64,000 bases of DNA from Dermacentor variabilis (GCF_050947875.1 NC_134573.1:48370115-48434114), one strand, 5' to 3'. Shown: positions 46,081 through 58,592, counted from the first letter of the stretch. The notes: generated by a model not told the origin, from the letters alone. Made by a program: numbers and translations.

Positions 46081-46346
46081 TGGTCTACACGCTGATGGTC
46101 ACAAGACCAGCAGGCATCTCGAATGCACAAGCATCTCCCAGACGGCTTCTGCAATGCCGATACACCGGATCGGCATTACCGGCACGATCGCGCTCGCGCT
46201 TACTTTCATGCACGGCAGCCACTTCTGCCATGCGCTGCGACCGCGGCCTACCCATGGTGGCGGTCGGGAAGGCATTGCTTGACTCACGTAATGCAGTGTA
46301 CACATATGCAGTTCCTCTGGGTAGTGTGGCGTCCAATGATCATTCC

Positions 46347-46860
46347 TTAAAGGAACACTAAAGAGAAAAATGATTTCTTCTGCATTAGTAGATTACCTTT
46401 CTATGACACCCAAAACTCCACTCTTACTACGATAAGACGCTTGGTAAAACAGAACAGGCACAATAACGAAATACGAGTAGCGACGCCTCTTTGAAGTTCC
46501 CACAACTGGTCGCTCTGACGTCATGGATTTTGATGGCATCTTCTAGGGCCTACTTTATTATGTAGCGGTGCAGATTGGACTACAGTGTGTTCTAAAGGAG
46601 CCAAATATTAAACATGGAAAGTTTCGGGAACCTTCGCTCAGCCAACGCGGCCCAAATGCGAAAACATACTTTGGAATCCCTGACGTCACACCGACGTAAC
46701 TGCGTCGGCGTTTCAGCGCGAAATTGAAATACTAATAATTCGACCTTCATTTTCTCATCTAATAACCAAGCTATTATATTGAAATGACTGCCTGCAGAGT
46801 TTTCAAACTATGCTTTATTAGTCTCAAATGGTTTATTGTTTCACTTTAGTGTTCCTTTAA
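46347..46860. mobile_element. TTAA-flanked inverted-repeat element (MITE), copy 2
   Basis: TTAA at 46347-46350 and 46857-46860, with inverted ends AGGAACACTAAAGWGAAA. 514 bp, non-coding, colinear with 42138-42662. It separates the two RT segments of the CR1/L2-like LINE. Confidence 0.85.
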
Positions 46861-47267
46861 GAAAGGGACTTTGTTTCCTTTCCCCATATACTAAGACGAA
46901 CCCGCGTTGAAGCGCACCAGCTATCTCCGAGAAGCAGGGAAGCTCAGTTAATCACGACAGGAGTGGTGCCATGCCCAGGAGACTGAACTTGCGCTTCCAC
47001 TGAAGTTTGTGTGCATGGGCTACTTTTGCTGAGCTCGCCGATTGTCGTCGTTATCACGCACTTACCGGCCGGCCAGTCGACGCTGGCACGGTACTGCCAA
47101 TGTAAACTGTAGTGTTCTACGCAGATGTGTAAGTTGGTTTTCCTGCAGTATGTTTTCGACGCTCACAGACGAATCAGCGAGACATAGAAAGCGTAGCTTT
47201 AAGAAGAGTTTCTGGTAATGAAGTGGTCCCGTCCTAACATCTATCCAACTTCTCTAAGCTGGATTCG
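46861..47267. other. No recognisable gene
   Basis: No supported feature; the end may contain decayed LINE RT sequence just before segment 4. Confidence 0.4.
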
Positions 47268-47745
47268 GTGGTTTTTATAGTTCGTATATGCCAACTGTCA
47301 CTCTTCATTCTTAATACGCGTGGTATCAAACGTATCACAAGTACAGTACTTGGTCCCCTTCTTTTCTTGATATGCATGAATGACCAGCTTTGTAATATTT
47401 CTTCTCATACCCAGTTCTTCGCAGATGATAGTACGGTTAACCAAGCAATTACTAACTCCCTGAGCATTTCGTACAAAGTGGCCTAAAACGCATGCAGAAT
47501 AGGTGTAACACTTGCTATGATGTCAATGAACATTTATAAATCCATGATGATTTCAATTTACCGTCTTTGTTATTACGTAGTTCCTAAATATAGCATCAAT
47601 AAGATGCACATTGAAACAACTGATTCATTCAGATATCTTGGTGTGTACATCTGGCGCGGCCTAACTTGGATTGTCATGCTAACCACATAATCAATTTTGC
47701 TACTCGCACTCTATGCTATATAGGCCCCAACCTTTCCCTCGCTCC
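47268..47745 (+). pseudogene. CR1/L2-like LINE, segment 4: RT C-terminal part
   Basis: The frame 47335-47486 has STVLGPLLFLICMNDQLCNISSH followed by FFADDSTV, the RT palm with both catalytic Asp residues. After a frame change comes TTDSFRYLGVYIWRGLTW (47619-47680), the usual YLGV thumb motif. It is the same LINE type and strand as segments 1-3. Confidence 0.75.
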
Positions 47746-49636
47746 TCCCTCTATTATACAAATGAAACAGATATTAAACAACTAAACAGCTAATAAATTA
47801 TTAATATTCTCCACAAGCCCATACCGTGACTCTTCAGCAGTCATTTCTCCTGCGTACAGCGAGACAGGAAAGGCCTTCCCGCCGAAGTTGTCACTATCGT
47901 TTTCCTACTAGCACTCAAGCGGTTCATGAAAACAGCATATCGTGACTTTTATTGTGTTTGTTTACCATCACCCGCCCACACCATCATGTAATATCTCAAC
48001 AAGGGACCTATGAGGAAATTTAATAAGCAAACAGACCCATCCATGTAAACGTGCGGGTGGTTCTCGTTTGTCGCTCCTAACCTTCGCAGCTCCAATCACC
48101 AAGCTTCCTAATGAGGGGAGATTGTCTAGCAAGTACGCCCCTATGCTGTGCCACAAGATCCTAGAGCATACTGCTAAGGGTCTACTACACCACCACTGCC
48201 CATGCAGCACCGGCCTGTCACCGCGCTCTTCCGCTGCAGCTAAAGCAGTGCAGCCATGTCGACCTAAACTGCTTTACGTATTGAAGAAATAAAGCATGTG
48301 TCGTGCACATTTCTTGGACCTTTCCCTTCCTACGCTATTTTCTGTTAATATCAGATTTTGTTGGTCTAAGCTATTGTGTGTTTCTCCAAGCATCACACGC
48401 TTGTTTGACGAGTGGGTCTCATCGCCAATTTTGGCGTATGCACAATATCCTGTCAACTTGTATTACGTGTGGCTGCTGCAGTCACGTGCCAAGATGCCAA
48501 CGTTGCGCGACTTTCGGCACCAAACTACTGTCTCTTGACTACATTACTGTATCGTAAACATGGACCAAACTCACTCCCGTGAAACTTTTTGGATCTGGCA
48601 GCAACGATTTCTGCAAGTACCCTGGTTATCCGATCACTCCACTTCGACGCGTCTCCGCCACTTCTTCTTTCCTGTGCTTCGTCGTTCTGCGCCTAGAGAA
48701 GATAAAGCCGACTGCCGATGTCCAGGAGGTAAACACTACGCGAATGTCGAAAACCATAAAAGCTCTACCTTTTTCGTAAATCGTTGTCCATCTTTCCGCA
48801 GGAGGTGGTCAATGGTACTTTTTGCCGGTGGTGCTTCTTTATTTATTGCAGCCAATTGCCATTATCTACGAAAAGTGTGGACGCCGCTAAGGGGGCTCCC
48901 TCTGCGTACAGGCTGCCAATACGCACAGTCAGTCATTTCACCTCCTAGCCGCCCTTGTGCGTATGGTCATCCAGTAATAACACATTGTCCTTCCCCTCTG
49001 TGAAGAAGAATGACGAGCGAAGCTGTGTATGTGGGCCCCTTAATAACAAACTGCACCTCCGCCCGTTATTGCACTATATTTTTAAATTAAATTTTGAGTT
49101 TTCTATCCCAGTTCATTTTCCTTTAATTGGCTTAAAACGGCGGTACCTTGGTGGTATGGGTTTCCCTCACTTTAATTTGGGTTGTTTTCCGCATTCAGGG
49201 GCTCAAAAACAATACTGTCTTCGGGATCGGCTCACGTATGGGGAGTGCTTAACGCCTGCTTCACCTACGATGCAGGTCCGGCTGTCATTGCATTATCTTC
49301 GGGATCGGCTCACGTACCGGGACTTTTGTGTCTACACACGGACACCGTCCGAAGGGAACTAGCCCTTAACACCTTCGATGTAGAAAGAATAATAAAATTT
49401 GGCAAAGACATTTAACACTGCTTACTTGTGGGAATGGGAAGCATTTTAATCTCTTTGGTGAAATCTTTTCTCACAGGGGTGCTGTATATGTCTTCGCTCC
49501 AATAGATATTGAGGCGAAGCTTGTATTGGCTCACAAGTGGCGTTATCTCGGTCACGCAAAAGCCCAGTTGCTCCCAGTTCACAGCAGCTACGGGAAAGCG
49601 CGGTTTGATGAGTTAACTGCTGCGCGGGCGGCTCAA
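47746..49636. other. No recognisable gene
   Basis: Open frames up to 147 codons exist (48560-49003) but show no motif, and overlapping frames on both strands are similar in length. A short exact direct repeat lies at 49219-49316. I do not call a gene. Confidence 0.4.
49219..49316. repeat. Exact 20-bp direct repeat, 78 bp apart
   Basis: CTTCGGGATCGGCTCACGTA occurs at 49219-49238 and 49297-49316, exactly. The offset of 78 is a multiple of three. It may be two units of a decayed tandem repeat. Confidence 0.8.
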
Positions 49637-50230
49637 CGTTTGTTTGTTTGTTTATTTGTTTGTTTATTGACAAAACAACGCTCAAGAGCGGTTTGTCTTG
49701 GTGCCAAGGCAAAAGGTGGCACTAAAAGCCACCTGACTAGGCCTTTGACACCAGACAGCACGCGCAGCACACAACATGAGCGCAACATGCTTCAAAGCAC
49801 ACTGCAAAATATCAAACACATATAAATAAAAATGCATGTACAGAGTATCAAACACGATAAAGCAAGATAAGGAAGAATGAAAATTTGTCGTCAACACATT
49901 TATCATCAACAAGACATAGAACTATTAAGGCCAATGGATTTGAAGAGAACAAAACAAATGTACAGCAAAATTACAACTGCTGGAGGAAATACATTTTAGT
50001 TAGTTTTCTGAAGGCAAGCAAGGAGGGAGCACTCTCCATTGTATCTAAGAACGATGGATAACAATTCAGTAGGTTCGGAATTTGCCATTTTAATGATTGC
50101 ACACCGTATCTAGTTCTTGTTTTAATCTTTACAAAGTTTTTATTTCTGAAATAATATGGTGTCTCTGTATTTGTATATGTATGAAAAAAACAGCTCACGA
50201 TTTGCTTTTAATTCGAGAAATATCAATTCT
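49637..50230 (-). mobile_element. CR1/L2-like LINE 3' end (minus strand)
   Basis: The minus frame 50198-49971 reads YYFRNKNFVKIKTRTRYG...FRKLTKMYFLQQL, the typical end of CR1/L2-like ORF2. A ~300-nt 3' untranslated region follows and ends GTCAATAAACAAACAAATAAAC, a (CAAA)n tail at 49637-49680. The copy is 5' truncated to roughly 600 bp. Confidence 0.75.
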
Positions 50231-50525
50231 AACAAACGCTGTTTATATAACATTTCTATGTGAAGTATTCGGTTCTCGGCAAAGCAACGTGAGTCATTAG
50301 CGAGAGATCTGCAACTAATCAGAGCCTTTTGCTTCCGCCGGGGAGGGAGATGGCAGGGAAGGGTTTTGTGCGCGCCACGCCGGATTCGTTTCTGTTTAGT
50401 TCATTCTCGGAAACGGATGGGATGGCCACGCGTTGTCTGTTTTCTCACGGAACGGGCAGCGTTCGACGAGCAAGGGCGAGAACTCGCGTGTGGAAGGGCT
50501 CGTCGTCGGCGCGCCGATCCAGCCG

Positions 50526-52608
50526 TTAAAGGGAAACTAAAGAGTTTGTCGAATTCAATAAGACGCTCATATACGCATGCAGGAAGCGTATAAACCATGC
50601 AGGTAAAATTTTGGGGTGGATTTTTCACTTTCGAGCGATGTAATCGTCGGTTAATATTGCGCTGTCGCTCCGCCCCACGTCAAGCGCCGCGCGATGCTGC
50701 TGACGCTGACGATGCGAGCGGAGACTGGAAACCACGGCGTAGTGACGTCAGCGCTGGTGTTCCGTTCATTCGCAGTCTCCGCGGCCGTGCCTGACCGCGC
50801 TTGTTTCTGCGTGCGTGCCGTCATAAGCTGCTTCGCTCGACCCTGCATTCCTTTGTTTGCGTCTATTTAGAGTGGTAGTTAACGTAAGCACCATCAATTG
50901 AAATGGTGGGCCGACAATGCCGGCGTTCTGTGCAGCCTACGGTTGCATGAAAACCAGCGGCCACGACGATATTTTCTTCCATTACTTCCCGCAAGACAAG
51001 AAGCTTTCAGCAAAGTGGGACGCTGCTGTAAAGTGAAAGAATTTTAAGTGCTCAAGAACAACATTGCTGTGCTCTAACTACTTCCATGACGACGATTACT
51101 ACCAGAGTTTATCAATAATGCGTGTTTTGGGTTCTCCTTCGTGTTAGCACGCTGAACGGAAGGTGCATGTTTATCTCGCAGCTTTGACGCAGGTTTCGTC
51201 GCCAAGCACCGCGAATTTTCTATTCGCACGTGTGTTGTGAAACAGCCTGCATGCAGCTACCTTAACGCAGTGCAAGTGTAAAGTTTGCATGTGTTGGGAA
51301 GCCGGCTCACGCCAGCACGCTGCGCTCCTCCTTCTCTCGCGCACATAGAGAAACCGACCATCTCACGCAGCCGATGGAATTCACCGCTTACGAGTAGCGT
51401 GCTGATGGCGCGGTGATGAAGGTTCTACACTACACGTGCTACAACAGCCGGTAAACTTTTCCCGTGTTTAAACCGTCTGTGCAGATTGCCGACAGCTTTG
51501 GGGCAGCGCAATATGCCGAAGATCGCATCACCGCTTACGTTCTGCGAGGAGGCATGCAGGGATATGATATCACAGTTGTTTGCCCGGAAACGAACTCACT
51601 GGATCGCTGAGTGCAGCTTACCAAAAACATACTCACCAAAGAACATTTCCAACACGAGGAGATGCTAACACTTCGCCTTCGTTCGCGTCGAAAGCACTGC
51701 ACAGCATTTTTTGCTTCCTGGAGAGGCTGGCTCTCCGCAATCGGCTCGTACATGTAGGGAGCAAAGTATATACCCCCTACAAGCGATCTTGCACGCGACA
51801 GCGACAAGCGAGGCGATGGAGATGGCTTTCAGTTTCATGCACTGGTCGCCTACAAGCCCAACTCCATGCGAGCGACGGCTTTGAACGACGACTTCCTGGT
51901 ATGAGGGCAGCAATATATGCACCGAAACTAGCGTGACGCGTGCTTTATTAATTTAAGTTGATGTATTTTACTGTAAAGAAGAGCACAGGACATTTCTGAA
52001 GGCCTTGCGCTAGGTTTTTATTCTTTCACATGTAAAATTCAATAGTTTGCTCGTTCCGTGCCACAATCAGTAGTATTTGAGTTATGTACATCCAGTTCCG
52101 GCTTCGCGCTATTGGCTAGTCACTCATACCACTTTCGAGCGACGAGCGACGAGTTCTAGATTACTGGAAACGAGCGATCGAGCGACAACACCGAACGATC
52201 TGTACAAGCGACGGCCCGTTTTGTGGATCGAAGCCGTCGCCGTCGCGCGCAAAATCGATCTCATGGGGTTTGGCCTTAACGCCGAACGTCTAAGAGAAAA
52301 GTAAGCTCTCGAAATTTTCTATTACCCTCTCGCCAAAACTGCGCCAAACTACCTTGCTTCATGCGTAGCGGCAGCGGTCGGTCCGAACGAACACCATTGT
52401 TGACGTTACGAGGCGCCCGACCAATTACAGGCGGAAACGAGGCGCGCGAGCTGCCCCGAGTCTGCTGCTGCTCTTTTCGTCGAAATAAAATCTGTTTGCG
52501 CTTCTTTCGTTCAATTTAGATGCGATATTCGAATTCCGAGGGTTCAAAACCATGACGTGCAGCTCTTAACTCATTGTTTTTCTGGAAAACCTTTCAGCTT
52601 CCCTTTAA
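50526..52608. mobile_element. 2.1-kb TTAA-flanked TIR element carrying a THAP exon
   Basis: TTAA at 50526-50529 and 52605-52608. The inverted ends AGGGAARCTRAAAG agree at 18 of the first 22 positions (TTAA included) and are close to the ends of the MITEs at 42138 and 46347. Unlike those, this element is long and contains a THAP-domain coding segment (50917-51147). No DDE transposase is recognisable in the rest. The boundaries rest on TIR plus TTAA only. Confidence 0.7.
50917..51147 (+). pseudogene. THAP zinc-finger domain segment
   Basis: From the ATG at 50917: [10 protein letters not shown] supplies the first two Cys of the C2CH THAP finger, then FFHYFPQD, the invariant Trp (KWDAAVK), an in-frame TGA at 51034, KNFKCSR, and [11 protein letters not shown]. 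In the last part the expected Cys-x2-His reads Cys-x2-Tyr, so the zinc-binding His is lost. THAP domains bind DNA in host transcription factors and in P-element-type transposases. Open sequence stops at 51147. It could be a captured host exon or the N-terminus of a degraded transposase. Confidence 0.75.
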
Positions 52609-52616
52609 GGCCTAAA

Positions 52617-52798
52617 TATAGTCTGACGTAGCTTGAACGCGCGCACACGTTAGTGACGTTGGCGAGAACAACAGCATTTATAGTTCGACCGATGGTTCGA
52701 CTCACTGGAGCGACCAGCATAACCGAACGCGCCCAATGCGCTCCGACGCGCCCGGCATCTAACAGCGCTCACTGGCGCACCGATGACATCAGACTATA
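52617..52798. repeat. Short inverted-repeat element
   Basis: TATAGTCTGACGT near the left end and the reverse complement TATAGTCTGATGT of the right end match at 12 of 13 positions, with weaker similarity inward. About 180 bp; probably a MITE remnant next to the THAP element. Confidence 0.4.
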
Positions 52799-53065
52799 AG
52801 CGCGCCGTTAGAGCCACCCCAGTCCAGGCAGTGCGACAGCAACGAGAAGATCTCGAGCTGAGGGAGCGGGAGGCCGAAGCAATTCGGCACCCTTGTCTAT
52901 GAGGGACGAAAGCCAGGTGCACGCTGGAGAAGCATCGCTTGCCCCCATTTTCATATAGGGAAAGGCTTCGTAAGTTTTTGAGTGTCCGTGGCGCGTGCTC
53001 GCGCCGCTCGAGCTTATCTGCGAGCATAGCACGGGCGCCTGCCCACGCAGCGAAGAGCTCTCGAG

Positions 53066-54922
53066 ATGAGCGAAGCAGCAATAGAAGCAATCAACATACC
53101 AAGAGAACAACTGGAAGATACAAACACAATGCAGATGGACCCGACTGAAGTAAACAACACAGAAACTGCCTGCAATTATGACGCAAGCAGCGGAAGAACT
53201 ATTGAACGCGAGAGCATCTGGATTACGAGGGGCAGAAAAGGCAAGCAGGACGCAGAGCATCAAACGACACAAGAAAGCAACCCAGCCAAGCAACAAACGA
53301 ATGGAAAGCCACGACCACCGCAACAGCAAAAGCCCCGAATGCCGCCTCTACCAGTCGACGACTACAAGGTCGTATTCCGCCCACAACCAGGCCTCGAGCT
53401 TGCAAAGTGGAACAGTGTCCCCATTATGCACGCCATCGGAAGAGCCAGCGCTTTCTCGCAGCAAGACTTCGGCGCAAAAGTGTGCGTTCAAGTGCAGAGA
53501 ATTGAGAACGTGATTATTGCAAGCACGGCCGACTAGGAAGACGCGAAGAAACTCGAAAATATCAGCAGAATACAACTTGGCGGCACTTTCTTTACTGTAA
53601 AAGGCAATACGAGAACTCCGGACGATGTATCCAGAGGCGTAATAAGCGGGCTCTTGCCCGGCGCGAGTGAAGAAGAACTCAAGGCAAGTCTTCGCGCACC
53701 AGCGAGGTACACCGTCCTTCACGCTCGTATGCTCGGGCAATCGTCCGTGGCCGTGATCTTTTTTCAAGGACCGCACGTACCATATTACGTCCGCTTCCAG
53801 AGTCTCGGCTTTCGATGCCGACCCTACCGCGAGTCAGTGCAATACTGCAGAACCTGTGGAAACACGGGACACCGCCAGGATGTCAGCCCAAGACCATTGC
53901 CAGCCTTCTGCTCTAAATGTGGCAAAACCGATCAACTACCCGACCACGAGTGCAAACCCGCATGCAAGTTATGTGGAGAAGGGCACGAAACCGCAAGCAA
54001 AGATTGCAATAAAAGACTGAAACCCAACCCGCCACCATTAAACATACGACCGCAACGCATCGACAGGCTCAAAGTGAGAGACAGTCGCTGGAGATCAGGC
54101 GGCGAACAATTCCCACAATTAGGAAGCTCAACCACCAGCTTGGGGGGCAGTGATGGCAGCACCCCCAAACGAAGTAGATCTAGGTCTGTACTCCGATCGC
54201 TTTCCCGATCACGCTCGCGCTCGTACTCGCCCAAACGCGTGAGCTACGCGGATGTGGTAGGCGGATCGAGTGGATCGAGAACCACGAGCAGCTCCAAATT
54301 CTTGTCGGCCGAAACTGCGGCCCTTCAGGCTCTCGAAAATAAGGTGCAAATTCAACAAAACACGTTGCACAATCAAAACAGTCAACTACAAAGCCAACAG
54401 GCCCTCATCGACAAGCTAATCCGATGTCAACAGATACAGCAAGACAACATAAACAGGCTTCTACAAAAGTGCGAGGATCAAAAAGATATCATTGCCAAAC
54501 TGCGACAGAGATGTACGAAAGACCAAGAGAACATTGCACAGCCGCGACCCTCCCTTCCCGACGCAGATGTTCAATCCGTAGTTGACGCAAGATTCCTAAT
54601 CCTCCAAGAAACTCTCATGAAAAGTACCCACGACATAATTGAGAAAATCGTCCAGGCAGCAATAACGAATTTCGCAGCAAGTATAGCCAATAAGGTCACT
54701 ACGCTAGACGCCAAAGTGGATGGACTTGCAGCGCAACAAAACAACTTCATAGCCCACATCAAGAAGACGTACATAACAAAACAGCACCTCAACACGTCAC
54801 TAAATGACATTCAGCCCGACAGAAAGCGGCCGCGAGCAAACGACCGAAGTGCCTCTCGTTCAGTTTCACCTACCCGCCAGCGCCGGCAGGGAACAGAAAC
54901 AACCGAAGATGGCGGTCCCTAA
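53066..54922 (+). pseudogene. I-group LINE C ORF1 (gag-like), one amber stop
   Basis: A single frame of about 618 codons, interrupted only by TAG at 53534-53536. The N-terminus is charged and Gln/Pro-rich; a structured middle (DYKVVFRPQPGLELAKW, QRIENVIIAST, DVSRGVISGL) resembles the gag-like region of this LINE group. Three Cys/His knuckles follow: CRTCGNTGHRQDVS (fourth Cys lost), CSKCGKTDQLPDHEC and CKLCGEGHETASKDC. A Ser/Arg-rich stretch and a Gln-rich probable coiled coil (about 54330-54540) complete it. It would package LINE RNA. Its stop codon lies inside ORF2. Confidence 0.85.
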
Positions 54923-57900
54923 TCACAGGACCAAAAATGCGCTCTCGACTCTCCACATATGGCAATGGAACTGTAGTTCCTATCAACCACGCCACGCTAC
55001 CTTACAAGAATTTGTAAAACAAGGCCCACCCGACATGATAGCGCTGCAAGAAACAAATACACAAAACTTCCGGCTACAAGGGTACAACGCCCACGTACAA
55101 ACCAAACGCACGGCAATTCTCACCAAGGAGAATCTCACTGTACAGGAATTGGAACCCGTCAATACACCGATCGACCACACCTTAATCGAAATCATACCGG
55201 AGAGGAAGTCACGCAAAAGCGTATTCGTAGTCAGTGTATACAGCCCTCCCAGAGACCCCCTTTCAGACTTCGACCACCTTGTCCGACAAATTAAGAAGCG
55301 CACCAATGGTCATCAAGTCGTTAAAGTAGGGGACTTCAGCGCCCCACACACGGCCGGGGGATACCAGACCCTCACGAAGAAAGGAGCCCGAGTGCACGAC
55401 ACTGCACAACAGCACAGACTCACCACGTGGAATAACCCACTCCAAACAACGAGGATAGGTAATAGTGTCTCCAGAGACAAAAACCTGGATCTCACCTTCA
55501 CGCTCAACGTGCCCTCGGCAGAATGGAGTCGACTCCCAGAAACCCTGGGCAGCGATCACCACATCCTCCAACTAACCGCGGCGCACACTCGCAAGCCCGC
55601 TAGGCTTCGAACGGCCCGGGTAACGGAGTGGAAGTCATTCAGAGACGTGCTAAATGTCGAGACCACCATCGAGAACATAGATGACTGGCTGAAGAAAGTT
55701 CTCGACATGGCAGAACGCCACACGAAAACAATACAGCTGAAAGAAGTAGTGCCAGCCGTCGACACGCACCTCCTCCACCTCTGCGAAGCGAGAAGAGCTC
55801 TCTTCAAGAGGTGGAAGAGACAGAAGTTAAACAAGAAATTAGAGAAGCGAATTGCCCTTCTCACCGAGCAAGCACAGGCATACGCGGAGAGATTAGGAAG
55901 ACAGAACTGGCCCGCATTTTGCGACAAACTCCAGGGAACCCTGAGCACAAAGAGGACGTGGCATCTCCTGCGCGTCCTTTTCGAAAACGGCCCTAAGAAG
56001 ACGCAGCAGCGACAGAACCTCTGTAAGCTCGTGCACAACCACGTCGGATCGGAAGAGAACCTCCTCCGAGAAATTCAGAAGAAGCTGTGCGGCGACCCTC
56101 CCGTTAATACGACGGCACATGACAAAGTTTACGGTGGGAAACCAAACCCCGACCTTGACCAACCCTTCACGCATGCTGAACTCTCTGCAGCACTATCGAC
56201 GCTCACCAGAAACACCAGCCCTGGCAAAGATCGGATCATGAACAAGCACCTTCGGAACCTTCCGCAGCAGGCTATCGCAGCCCTGCTCCAGTACTTCAAT
56301 GCATGCTGGGAGAAAGGAAAGCTACCGGCTGCCTGGAAGCACTCGGAGATTAGCATGATCCCCAAACCAAATAAACAGCTCAGCATCGAGAATTTGCGCC
56401 CAATTTCCCTTACCTCGTGCGTAGGGAAACTTTTCGAGCATATGATTCACAACCGCCTAACCTCGTACCTCGAAGACAAGCAATATTTTCCAAACACTAT
56501 GTTCGGTTTTAGGCAGAACCTGTCAACGCTAGATGTCTTCCTTCTATTCAAGGAAGACCTCGCTGACCACCTGAGTACCAGACGCAAATCACCGATTTTA
56601 GCCATCGACGTAAAGGGAGCTTTTGACAATGTCAGTCCCGAAGCTGTCCTCTGCAACCTCGAAGACCTGGGCTGCGGTTCCCGGACATACGACTATGTAA
56701 GGAATTTCCTCACGGGCCACACGGCCACAGTTGGAATATACAACCTGTGCAGCGACAGCTTCCGACTAGCGATCAAAGGCACCCCGCAGGGTTCGGTCAT
56801 ATCGCCGTTGCTCTTCAACGTCGCAATGATCAAACTACCCAGCCTCCTCGACGCGATACCAGACGTGAGCCACGCTTCCTATGCAGATGATATCACGTTA
56901 TGGACAAGGGCCTCAAACACTGGAACACAAGAAACACGCCTACAGGAAGCAGTAGATACCACCGAGAGCTACTTGGACAACTGCGGCCTCCGTTGTGCTC
57001 CCGAGAAGTCCGAACACCTCGTCCTCAAGTCAAGAACGAGAGGCAGAGCACCCGGCTACGATGAAGCCGATCCTAACGTCATCCTCAATGGAACGCCCAT
57101 CCCAAAAGTGGAAACCCTGCGAGTTCTAGGGCTACACATACACAAAGGCGGGTCCGGGGCGGCCACCCTCCCGCGAGTGCAGCGAACGCTATCACAGCTC
57201 ACGCATCTCGTCAGGAGAGTTGCAAGCCATAGAAGCGGACTTAAAGAACAAGACACGCTACGCGTGATGCAAGCACTCCTCACCAGTCGAATAACATACG
57301 GCACACCCTACCTCGCGCTGAAGAATGTAGAGGTAGAAAAAATTAACATTCAAAGAGGGAAGGCATCAAAATCGCCCTGGGCCTACCATCTACAGCTTCG
57401 ACTACGAGACTTCTCAAGATGGGCGTACACAACACCTGGCAAGAAATAGCTGAAGCTCACAAAGCCAGTCAATTAGAACGACTGAAGCTCACGCCCACCG
57501 GAAGATCAGTGCTGCAACGGCTGAGCTACGGTGAAACCTTTATAGCCACCACGGACCGAAAAGAAAGAATTCCTTCATACCTCCGCGATTCCCTGTGCAT
57601 AGCCCCAATTCCACCCAACATGCACCCCACGTACCACAAGGAAAGAAGACAAGCCCGAGTGGATGCTCTACGGCGAAGACACAGGCAAGATCCGGACGCC
57701 GGATACACCGACGCAGCCATATACCCGCAAAGAAACGCTTACGCCCTGAGCGTCGTAGATTCTCAGGGCAGAGAGCTAGCGTCTGCCATAGTCTCTGCAC
57801 AAAACCCCGAGACTGCAGAAGAGACGGCGATCACCCTAGCAACTACCACGTGCGTGGACGCAGCTGTCATCTTCTCCGATTCTCAAGCAGCCGTCAGAAA

Positions 57901-58513
57901 CTAAGCTAAGGGTCGCGTGTCGACAGAAGCACTGAAGATATTGAAGCACCGCAGTACTCCGATCCCCTACACCTGCGTGACCTGGGTTCCTGGGCACGAG
58001 GAGCTGTAGGGGAACGAAGCGGCACATGCCGCGGCCCGAGGCCACACCTGCTGGGCCAACCCTTCCTACTCTCGAGACGCCCGGTCTGCGTCAGCGGAGG
58101 CAGAGACCGTATCCATCACGTACTCAGGGATCCTTCAACATCACAGGCTGGAACGCAGGGTGTACCCACCACCTCACCCAAAGCTCAACAAAGAAGAAAG
58201 CACTACACTCAGAACACTTGAAAGTAATACTTATATCCACGGAATCATCATGCATAGACTGTACCCAACGCTACAAGGATACCACTGCCCAATGTGCGGC
58301 GTACCGGACACCTCAGCGCACCTGATCATCGAATGTCCATGGCATCTAGACAAAGACGCATTGCCTTCACCGATAGACTGTTGCAACGACAGACAAAGCG
58401 AAGACCTCATAGAAACGTGGGAGGCCAAGCTCGTCTCCGAGGACCTGGAACAACAACGACGCCTCGTCGCCAAGGCCAAGGAGACAGCGAAGGCCAGAGA
58501 GTTCCTGGAATGA
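54909..58513 (+). pseudogene. I-group LINE C ORF2: endonuclease, RT, RNase H
   Basis: The ATG at 54909 (context AAGATGG) overlaps the end of ORF1 by 14 nt. The endonuclease has WQWNCSSY, IALQETN, VVSVYSPPRD, VGDFSAPHT (the Asn of GDFN is Ser) and LGSDHHIL. The RT has NLRPISLTSCVGKLFEH, FGFRQNLST, AIDVKGAFDNV, GTPQGSVISPLLFN and YADDITLW. A 1-base deletion near 57360 shifts the frame. RNase H then follows (YTDAAIYP, AEETAITLA, FSDSQAAV), with stops at 57902 and about 58007. CPMCGVPDTSAHLIIEC closes the protein. Confidence 0.88.
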
Positions 58514-58592
58514 GGAGACCTTCCACCGAGAGTAGAACCGGAGCTTACCCCGGAATACTGTTTCCAAAATAAAGGTTTATTCCTCCTCCTCC

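Larger units (their letters stand above)
52799..58592 (+). mobile_element. I-group LINE copy C, nearly full length
   Basis: Contains ORF1 (53066-54922) and ORF2 (54909 to about 58513) and ends AATAAAGGTTTATTCCTCCTCCTCC at 58592. A likely 5' untranslated region fills 52799-53065, but its start is not defined. ORF2 has endonuclease, RT, RNase H and a C-terminal Cys/His motif. One stop in ORF1 and a frameshift plus two stops in ORF2 make it inactive, yet the copy is the most complete of its family here. No target duplication was found. Confidence 0.85.

Noticed and set aside
48560..49003. 147-codon open frame as a host exon
   Set aside because: No motif, no convincing splice pattern, and overlapping frames of similar length on the same strand.
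49637..50290. CAACGT target duplication for the minus-strand LINE end
   Set aside because: Only 6 bp and the 5' boundary is not defined, so chance is likely.
53534..53536. Programmed stop readthrough in LINE ORF1
   Set aside because: The amber stop is simplest explained as decay, since ORF2 of the same copy also has a frameshift and two stops.
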